Assembly: GCA_051530055.1 (NCBI GenBank)
Contig: CM121341.1
Span: 11,470,001-11,534,000 of the forward strand
Reading direction: 5' to 3'
Length of the DNA: 64,000 nt
Source: Neoechinorhynchus agilis
Lineage: Eukaryota; Acanthocephala
Part shown: in pieces, positions 55,621-64,000 of the stretch
Numbering within the stretch: position 1 is the stretch's first letter
Layout of the letters: every line of letters begins with the position of its first letter
Position numbers and translations under genes: made by a program
The notes under the pieces: model-generated
Database searches by the model: none
What the model saw: only the letters and a program-made list of their open reading frames with translations
What the model was told of the DNA's origin: nothing

Positions 55621-58460
55621 TTAATGTGGTATTCTTAAAGTATTTTTTCAAACATTCGTGCCACCGTTATGGATCGCTCAGCTGATGTTCTGGTGTAACG
55701 ATCGAGAGGAAGGATGCAGCGTTCCCTCGTTGCACAGCCAGACTAATGTGTTGTAGGAGGAATACTCTGGATATCGGATCGCCAGTGTTCGTCTCAATCT
55801 CTTAGACAATTGCTTGACCATGTCCTGCACCGCAATACCAAACGACCCGAGTGTCTCGACGATAAAAGGAACAAAATAATGATTTCAACCAAGGTCGCGG
55901 TATTTCGTCTTTTTGCGGTCCTCGGCGGCTTTTGCTGCTCCCCCTCCGGTTTAATAGTGGCGAATTTTATGTTGCTGGCTGCGAGCGTCCCAGAGATCTC
56001 GCCCGGGAATACTGTGACGCCGTCCGGCCTGCAGTCTTCGAGTCGACAAAGATTGCTCGCCTCTAGGATGTTGGGTGCAAGAATTGCGTTCACTTCGGCG
56101 TGTCGTGGGTACCTTCCGCCGGATTGCCGACAGGCGATACCATGGCGTTCCGATGGTTCCACGGTCGCTCCACAACAGCAGCTATGGGATGTACACATCG
56201 GTACCCCAAGTCTCAGAGACACTGTAATCCTTTCTGCCTCGTCCGTGAGAAGCGTGCCCACAGAAGCAATTGGGATAGCGTTGAGCCAGGTACCCGATTC
56301 TTTTGTAGAGACTGCCGCAAATCGAGTTCGATTCACAAGGTCACGATAATCTGAAATTAAAGAGTTATGAATTCTCGCTATCAGTGGTGAGTCCCAAGCT
56401 GATTGTTTGCGGCCATTAACGGGGGCCTGCTCACTGCCTGAATCTCCACACCAAAGATTAATAGCTTCCACGAAATCTCAATCCAAAGTGTAATTCTCGC
56501 CAAGAACGGATTTAACTACTTTACGGCTTGTTTCATGCGATCCCAAATGAAGTGGCAGAGAAATATCGGCTGCTTTTCGGATACCCAAACCGCCGGACGA
56601 CACAGGCAAGGACGCCTGATGCCAGGCCTCGTCCGACAGCTGAGAATTTAAAATTTTCTCGAGATAGGCTTTCATCGTCTCGTCTAATTTTGCTAGCTTA
56701 TCTTTATGTCTAAAAAATGTGCTGTGCGCAGCTTATTCAGCAGTTTTGGAATGTAGAAGTGTTCTTGATCTATAACATAGCCTCATGTGAAGACAATTCA
56801 TCAACTCGTTCGCACAGCACCGAAAGTTGCTGTTGAAGATTGGCAATCTCTGCTTCGACATTAGAACCAAAAATGCAACTTCCTAGAAGACTCATCCCGT
56901 ATAGAGTGATCAATTCTATCCCGGGAGGCAGGTTCTGAAATCTTTCACAACAGTTTGCTTGGACTCCTCATCTTCCACGTTCGTCACTAAAATTTCGCAT
57001 TTCGCAGATTTCAATTCAATGACAATTTTCGCCGTCTCCTTCACGAATGTCTCCAAATCACGCAGTACTACAGAGGGGTTACCTCCGAGCGTGGCATCGT
57101 CCAGGTACCAGCCGTTAAAACTGGACTGGAGAGAGTGCGCGACGGGATTAACTGCTAGTGAGAAGGCTATTGAGCCCAAAGGATCCCCTTGTTGAACTCC
57201 TCTTTCTTACCACAAAACGTGGTTATTGAACAACAAGGGAGTTGAAGTTCCATAGGCATTAACGAAATAGCGAAATGCTTCTGGTGCGTGATCTCATTTT
57301 GAAATCACATAAGCCACCTCGGAAGGCCTAACTGAGTAGGGCGAAGGTGTATCCATACTTTTTATGCGATCTTTTTATTTAAATTTTTGCTGTTAAACGG
57401 CGCAGAGTTGTTCCAATTGCAATGAGACAAATCCCACCTTCCTTTTTGCAAGGGCACACAAAGTTGCGTCGAAAAATAACTCAATTGCTTTCAAAATCAA
57501 CTCTCCTCCTGCAAATTGGTCGACTAAGCGTGCCAATGCAACTTGAAGGGACTGGGCAGCGTCGCCTACTGAAAAGGAAGTCATATCCTTTAGGTTTTGG
57601 GACCGGAGCCCGTCAAGCCCGTGAGCTGATACGTTAGCAAAAGAGGAGATTGCCATCTTCAATTCTGATTTGCCGACCGCCGTCACTCGGGTGTTTGAAA
57701 TGAAGAGTTCGTGAAGTTTCTTCGTTATCTTTGGCGAGACTGTCCATCGATGATAAAAACGAACTGCTCCTCTGACATCTCCGTCTGCGAGCTTCGATTA
57801 AACGCATCCAACAAGCGACCGATTTGAGTTTCGGCAGTGGCCACGCTCCTGGACACACTCCTTACGTAGCTCGCATGCTGTCGAAAGGCATTGAATAAAA
57901 TTTTCGCCAAAAGAACTTATTCGTGCTTTTATTTTTGTGATCAGAGATAGTTCAGAAACATCATCAGCGGAAAACACTGGCCTAGGGAGCGCAAAGAGGC
58001 GCATCCACGACAACTCTGAGTTAATCTCGATACAGTCTGTCAATAAAGAGGTGAATCTTTTTGCGGGCTTATATCGCGCGCCCCTTGGTATTCTTTTCAG
58101 AACGTTCCTGAGCAGAACTCGCACAATATTCCCTACAAATGGAATTTCATTTTGAGGATTCTGGCGCACACCATCAATGGACTTAGGGGGTGAACCCGAA
58201 CCGCCGCAGCGTAAATTACGGGGTACATGGACTCTAAGAACTCCTGTTTTTGTCAGGGAGAAAATCCTATCATAAACCTCACAGAATCCAGTTGAGAAGC
58301 TCGGTCGTGTGGTACTCTTGGCTAACGAAGTTGAAATAATCACATTGACGTTGTTCTCTTGATTTGGCTCGTTTTGGGTGGGCAAGTTTCCGTTTTCATA
58401 TTAAGGTCTACCATTCAGGTTCCGAGCGAAGCAAGGGGACAGCATCGGTGTCGTCGACGG
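55621..58460 (-). mobile_element. Nearly full LINE with YLDD RT (subfamily A), frameshifted
   Basis: Read on the minus strand from 58460: N-terminal region (IPFVGNIVRVLLRNVLKRIP, ~58100), then DGDVRGAVRFYHRWT and SAHGLDGLRSQNLKDM (~57600), the catalytic block GDPLGSIAFSLAVNP with GWYLDDATLGG (~57080-57180), thumb SSGGLGIRKAADISLPLH (~56560), zinc-finger-like CTSHSCCCG (~56170), and the endonuclease-like block CRLEDCRPDGVTVF (~56030), ending near 55690. At least five frameshifts or stops break the ORF, so this copy is dead, but all domains are present. The Y-x-D-D motif is intact. It is inserted exactly between two copies of unit X. Confidence 0.88.
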
Positions 58461-58795
58461 TGAACTTTTAGGAAATCACGGTGTTTTATTATTCGTATTT
58501 GAAAAAGTTCAAAGCGATTCTTTTATCTACAAGTTCTAAAAATACAGGTATGAAACGACTGGAGAGGGCGACTGGAGAGCCAAGATCGACTTCGTTCCTA
58601 GCCCAAAAAATAAGCATTGCGGTGCGGCAATGCGGCTAGCATTTTGGCCTGCGCCGATGAATAGGGGCGTCGAAGAAACTATAAATTATGTATGCTCTTG
58701 TTAAAAAAAAGTTTATTTTAAAAAAAAAGGTATGAAATAACGAAATAATTTCACAAAAATTAAATACTGCAACAATTAATAAAATTCATGCCATT
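58461..58795. repeat. Tandem unit X, copy 2, split by a SINE-like insert
   Basis: TGAACTTTTAGGAAATCACGG opens the copy directly at the LINE end. It is interrupted at 58556-58728 and resumes TAACGAAATAATTTCACAAAA. A third partial copy starts at 58804 (GATTGAACTTATTGGGAAATC) and fades by 58860. Confidence 0.85.
58556..58728 (+). mobile_element. SINE-like or truncated LINE insertion with 9-bp TSD
   Basis: The 173-bp insert has a GC-rich head (CGACTGGAGAGGGCGACTGG) and an A-rich tail. It is flanked by GGTATGAAA at 58547-58555 and again at 58729-58737. Polarity is plus by the A-tail. It interrupts unit X copy 2, so it is the youngest event here. Confidence 0.85.
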
Positions 58796-58860
58796 GAAAC
58801 TTCCGATTGAACTTATTGGGAAATCGCAGTGATTTATAATTCGTATTTGGAAAAGTCAAA

Positions 58861-59235
58861 AGCTTTTATTTTCAAAACGAAAGAATTGGGAGAGATTTGA
58901 TTATTTTCGAAGTTATTTTCATTTCGTGTTCTTGAGTAACGCTTTTGTATTTCGAGTCATTTAAGTGAAAGTGAATTTATATTTATTTTACGAATCTGGG
59001 GTTTTTAGCATTGTGTTTTCATCGTCTACTCTTATTCTTTTTTGCGTTTTTTTGAAACCTTTCAAAGTTTTTTGTATACATATATATATCGTGTGTTGAA
59101 CAAACATCGGTCTACTTCTGATTTTAAAAATCTTCCCGGACGACTTGGAACATTAGAATGATCACACTCAATCCTAGCCGCTCTAATTTTTACACTTTCA
59201 TTCGTCGTAATCGCTACTGATGATTGAAAATATCT
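58861..59235. other. Intergenic, RGK gene 3' flank
   Basis: AT-rich with a (TA)n-rich patch at ~59078; nothing else. Confidence 0.4.
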
Positions 59236-60653
59236 TCACCGTCTTTTCGGTTGCGAATCTACGAATAGATTACTAACATTGCAAGTAGATCTTTTTCGCC
59301 ATATTCCACACGCAAATAATTGTTCAATCCTCTCAATGAACGATTTTTTCTTTAGTAATATTCCGCTCGCTTGGACAGAAGCCCGTTTTTTCTCCAAAAC
59401 CTTTGTCTTCTCAGTGGCTGTTTTTTCTTCAACCAACCTTATTTGCTTGACTGTTCCAGCCAATAACATTTCGATATTTTGGTTTAATGCCACTGAAATT
59501 TCTATGTGTTTAGCATAGAATACGCGAGCCACTTTTTGAGCTTCTATATTTTTAAGAATAACGAAAAAGATAGGTTTCACTTCTTTTACTTACCATTCTT
59601 AGTTACACTCCTATTTCTGACTAGATCGGTTTTATTGCCCACCAATATAATTGTATCGGACAAACTTAGTCGATGTAAGAGTTGAACCAGTGCTTCGAAT
59701 GTTTCTCGACGAGTAACATCATAGACCAAAAGATAAGAGTCCGTTTTTGGGAGACAGACACTTCCCTATTTTAGATCTTCTATATGATGGTATATTTAAA
59801 AAAAGAAAATCTCACCACTGAAGGAGAATTTAGGTCGATTATGAAGAATTGAAGCCGCGATTCTATGTTCTCGAGTAACACAGGTAACGTTTCATTTTCA
59901 TCGAATTTTTCTATATATAATTTTTGTACGGGCGGAAAGTTTGACGTACAAAGATTTTACCTGGAGGATTATCGAACCTATAAATCCCATTGTACTCACT
60001 GCACCTGAACTGCTTTAAAATCGATCGTTTTCCAGTACCAAGCATTCCAACTATACAAACATGATGAACGTTAATCTCCTTTACAATACCATCTCCGGTC
60101 TCAATAGTTTCCGTATCTATCTTATCAATCAAAGTATCGTTCACTGCAGATGGAATGATTGATGCCTTCCTTACTGACTTTCTTCTCGTATCTCCCATAT
60201 TCTTGAGCAGTCCAGAATGAGTCAAAGTGAACTGCCTTACGACTTCCTCTGGCATATCCTTTGAAGCCGGCATTGGTGTTGGCAATGAACGTATTCGTTC
60301 GTTCCTGTTATCAATTGGTCTATCCATCGGTGCGGATTTTAAATGGGGTAAATCAGATGCTACAACAATTCGCCCAAATGATGATCGCTTTCGGTAGTAC
60401 GAGCAAGAACGATTGATCTTGTATTGCGGAGGTGTGTTCAAAAACTCTCGCAGCTTTTCATTGTTATTCTTTTTTCCCGCGTCCCCGGGATTGTTTTTCT
60501 TATCCATTAATCCATTCACTAGAGTAAGAAAAGGGAAATAAATTAGGTTATGGGTATTTGCACAGTTAAATATTTTCTCCTTTGAACACAATTACCTTTA
60601 CTCTTATTACCACCATCCGTTCTTCGTAGTTCGATTGAACTTTTCTCGCTCAT
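59236..60653 (-). CDS. Rgk: RGK-family small GTPase (Rem/Rad/Gem)
   Basis: ATG at 60653 (MSEKSSIELRRTDGG) and short introns. A long ~170-residue N-terminal extension rich in serine and basic residues (RKRSSFGRIVVASDLPHL) precedes the G domain. G1 reads GMLGTGKRS. The G3 site reads FFIIDLNSPS, replacing DxxG. G4 is LVGNKTDL. G5 reads EISVALNQNI, followed by LAGTVKQIRLVEE, the RGK helix ending VRQIRLR. The basic C-terminal extension (LLKKKSFIERIEQLF) ends near CNVSNLFV, resembling the terminal C-x-(x)-L-x-V signature. No CAAX box. RGK proteins inhibit voltage-gated calcium channels through the beta subunit and regulate Rho kinase and the cytoskeleton. The non-canonical DxxG is a family trait. 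Confidence 0.9.
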
Positions 60654-63248
60654 TCTTGAATTTCTTTGGTATTTAAGAATACTAAATGAAAGCGATGAGA
60701 ATTTCGAATTATAATTGTTAACTATTAAAAACTTGATTCACTTTTTGAGCTTATTTTCTTGTTAAAAAAAGAATTAAAACAGAAAATCAGTCAAAAATTT
60801 AAGAGTGGATTAACTTGAAATCCAAGAAGTGATAATCATTATAAAAAATTTTGTCATCGTAGTTTCTCATAACGTGTTCTGAACTAAAGTCGATGCACCA
60901 TTTTTTTAATTTCTTTTTTCCCTCAAATTACACATAAAATTAAATTACAAATGAATACTTGTCACGATAAGAATAATTATAAATTAAGAGATATAGACAT
61001 AAATATCGCGAGCATTTCTTAGAAACTCTTCATGAAGAACGTTCTACCCAAATATTTTATGCGTTGATTTTCTTTTTTCTAAATGACATGTAAGAGTTCG
61101 ATTTAATTGTTAATTATTTTAAAAATTTTCATCGCGTTAAAAACGCTAAAAAATCGGTTTCTTTAATATTTAATCATTACTATTAAAAGCAAAGTTTCAC
61201 GCAGGTACCTTTGCAGATATAAAAATTAATTGACATGTAACTAATTTTCAAATTAATGGATTCAGATAATTCTCCATAAAGGCAATTGTTTTATTTTTAA
61301 TAACTAAGTACGGTTTAGTGTCACTCTTGTAATTAAATTTTCGTATCTTCATTTAAAGAGTGCTCGAAATTCAGTTTTCTTAATATGAATAATTTACGTC
61401 GTTAAATATTTCATAGAGTTTATCTGAGGATTTGCACATAGCCCTTTTAAGAATTATGAGGTGATTTATCATCGATATTCACGACGAGTTAATAGAATAG
61501 GATATATGGGAGATTAACAAATTTTAGATTGAAATGAAAGTTCCTAATTTTTTTAATCATGGGAATTTTTAAACTATAAAAATTAAAATCATTTCAATCG
61601 AAAATTTTTATTAATGTTAGTTTTCCATTTAAATGTAATTGAAATTAACCTGGACGTGTGAATCGTGATTTGAGTCAACTGCAACATTTCTATCTTCAAA
61701 AGACTCATGCGCCCTTCTTTTCAACTTTTAAAAGGCATCTCTGCTTCTGCCAAAAAACCTCTAGAGAAAACTAGTTAGTGCGCATTTACGTAAAATTTGC
61801 AATTCTAAAAACTATGTCTTCATATGCAGCGTAGACATGGATATACTTTTCGATCGATTTATTTTTTGATATAGTCGAAACGAGTCAGATGATATCTAAG
61901 TTTATTAACGAGATTGAGGAAAATGCGGAATTATGTAGGACGCAACACTGAGAACGAAATGGCGAGTAATGTTAATTGGTGTCAGAATTTTTAGGAATAC
62001 ATTATTGCCTGTCTTAATTACAGTGAAAGGATTTTTGCTAACGGATTCCGTTAAAATTGTTTGTATTTTTCTTAGAGCTTTTTTCAATCAATACTCATGT
62101 CATAAACGCAAACAGCATTGTAAGCGGTGTGTATTTTTACCTTCGTTATAGATATGCCAATCCCTGAAACTGTCTCATTTAAACTGTCGATTTGATGAAA
62201 AGTATTCGAAAAACACTTTCTACTTTAACCACACAAAAGCTGCTCTTAAAAATTTAACGCTGTTATCTCTTGTTCCACAAACTACCCACTGATTGCATTC
62301 ATCTGGCTCGTAGCTTTAACACCGAAGACAAACTTCTGAAGAGATGCGTTTTTGTCGCTAATAAAGAAGAAAGATTGACTGTAATGAGTTACTTAGAAGA
62401 AATACGACGAGACGCCATTCGGGTTAACTGGGGCGACAAATTTATTCGTTCCAGTTGGTTTTTAAAAGTTCTAACGCTTCGGTGTAGAAATCCCGCGAAT
62501 GACTGCTCATCGGGGAATATTGTCTTTGTGCAAAAGAAAATGGTTACATCTTTATTTTTATGAGCAGCAAATGTTCGGTGGCACAGTGGGATTCCCCGTG
62601 TGGATCACAATCTTATTTAGACTGTATTCTGTGCCAAGTCATTCGAACTGAGGATAACGGCATAATAAAGTTAAATTTAAGAAGATTGTCTAAACTTATA
62701 GCCTAAAAAGATTACATAAAGTCGGATGAATATATTTTAATTGCGATTTATTTCCAACCAACAAAAGTAGACTATGAATGCGTTTAACCGACAAATTTAT
62801 TTTGTCCAAGGATAATTGGAATCGGTCAAAAAACTCAATAAAATCAAAACGAAATGAAGAGTTAAATTCCGGATTTGTAATCTATTCTGTCGCCCTTTTA
62901 TTTCGTCCATTTTGATAACCGTAGTTTTACCTCTTGTTAAGAAGACCTAACAAATGATAAAATTCGCGGATAAAAAACAAGGTCGCAGCACCTGTGAGAT
63001 ATTTCTACAAGAAAAACTAGGATCCGCATAATAACTCACTGAAGGTTACATCGTATATCAAAGCACCTGTATCGATGAGTTACTCATTTACAGATGTGTA
63101 ACGCGATTCTTGCCAGAAAGTTTGGTAAGTGCGAAATTTGTTTTCTCGATATATCGGCAACGAATAAAATTTTAGATAGTTGAATCCATCTTTAGAGGGA
63201 AACCTTTAAAGGTTACATGTCAATGATATTTTTTGTTAACTAAATGGG
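60654..63248. other. AT-rich gene-free stretch
   Basis: Upstream of the RGK gene. A plus-strand frame at 62270-62563 (KLLKRCVFVANKEERLTVMS, RRDAIRVNWGDKF) has gene-like composition and could be an exon, but no start context, splice partner or family was found. Other frames are very AT-biased. Confidence 0.35.
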
Positions 63249-63593
63249 ATGAACAAATTTAAAGAAAATAAACCTAAACAAACTCAGGAGCCCGGGTCCG
63301 TCATGCCCATTAGCAGAGGCGCAATTTTCCGTGCTGCTACCCTGGGGTCTGCTAACGGGCATGGCGGACCCGGGGTCCTGAGTCAAAACGTAAACGATAA
63401 CCATTTTCAAAATTCAAATATTCGTAGAGTTGACAGACAACTAAATGAGTTCGGTTTCGTATTATCTTTAAATCTAACCTCTGAAGATATAAACGGTTTT
63501 TGTATTTCTTTAGTCCAAATGGAATATTTCACACGAGCAATGTTGTGGAGTAAGCGAAGTTGTAATGCAACGGATTCTAATAAACGATATTAG
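63249..63593 (+). other. Open frame spanning a GC-rich foldback
   Basis: 115-codon frame starting at 63249. Its first third is the hairpin translated; the remainder (VDRQLNEFGFVLSLNLTSED, FCISLVQMEYFTRAM) is gene-like but unrecognised. Coding status uncertain. Confidence 0.3.
63283..63382. repeat. 35-bp inverted repeat, GC-rich foldback
   Basis: Left arm 63283-63317 (CTCAGGAGCCCGGGTCCG...) and right arm 63348-63382 pair at 32 of 35 positions around a 30-nt loop. Sharp GC-rich island in AT-rich DNA, containing CCCGGG in both arms. Confidence 0.85.
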
Positions 63594-64000
63594 CAAAGAA
63601 AGAGAGATCGCGTTTCCACCTCACTTCCTCGTGTGTACGGCACAGGAACCCAAGTACTGTCATATATCGAGCTCATAGTTCTTTATTTATCTATTGTCAC
63701 ATCTGATCAGTAATTGATCGACGGCGTATACGCTTGGGCTACTATTCTTATGAAGAAGTGAGGCATTTCATAGTGAATTTCTATTTTAAAACAAAACCTA
63801 CATGAAATTAAGAAAATCGTTTTGCCGTCTTCGAATGTATTGCTTACAATGGAATTCGAAACGCGTGAAATCAGTTAATGAAAAGAAACCTTACGGTACC
63901 AATATTTTCTAGCACGCACGAAAACCCTAGTGTCAATAAATCATAAATTCCTATTGGCAGAAACGCTTCTATGCGAGCTGAGTCAATATTTTGGGTTATT
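63594..64000. other. Intergenic, window edge
   Basis: No feature recognised. Confidence 0.4.

Noticed and set aside
60654-64000. CRISPR-like or satellite arrays
   Set aside because: No regularly spaced repeats; only AT-rich low-complexity sequence and a single foldback. CRISPR is not expected in an animal genome.

Overview
The window is AT-rich nuclear DNA from an invertebrate animal with a compact genome. Genes are metazoan (Notch, calsyntenin, a slingshot phosphatase, an RGK GTPase, an NKCC/NCC-type SLC12 transporter). Wherever exons can be joined by family alignment, introns are mostly about 30-60 bp GT-AG introns. Protein similarity alone did not let me fix the phylum; an ecdysozoan or another small-genome protostome fits.

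Layout. 1-1130: 3' part of a slingshot phosphatase (+). 6464-8731: single-exon LRR/FN3 membrane receptor (+). 10009-14232: calsyntenin (-). 14750-15697: unrecognised single-exon gene (-). 16417-17540: orphan C-terminal half of CTNNBL1 (-). About 20240-21160: decayed Penelope-like reverse transcriptase (+). 22249-24171: secreted LRR protein (+). 26070-27781: AAMP WD40 protein (-). 28043-29540: pogo-like non-autonomous element, then a LINE tail. 31025-31355: small spliced membrane protein (+). 32210-33019: ZRSR2/U2AF1-related splicing factor (+). 33795-36889: Notch-family receptor with 11 EGF repeats but no LNR repeats (-). 38217-39890: internally deleted LINE (-). 40202-46171: SLC12 Na-dependent cation-chloride cotransporter (-). 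47176-51970: small unknown genes, a LINE fragment, a palindromic element with a GIY-YIG endonuclease core, and an hnRNP Q/R/ACF-like RRM gene. 54266-55045: POLD3-like DNA polymerase delta subunit with a terminal PIP box (+). 55458-58860: tandem repeat carrying a nearly complete but frameshifted LINE and a SINE-like insertion. 59236-60653: RGK-family GTPase (-). 60654-64000: gene-poor AT-rich DNA with a strong GC-rich foldback at 63283-63382.

The genes are unrelated in pathway and form no operon. The mobile DNA falls into a few recurring families: MITE family 1 (six copies), MITE family 2 (three copies), one restriction-like-endonuclease type LINE family (four copies, two subfamilies), Penelope-like pieces and one pogo-like element. 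The items most worth attention are the LNR-less Notch, the GIY-YIG core enclosed in long inverted repeats, the orphan CTNNBL1 half, and a well-preserved RGK GTPase whose DxxG motif is replaced.
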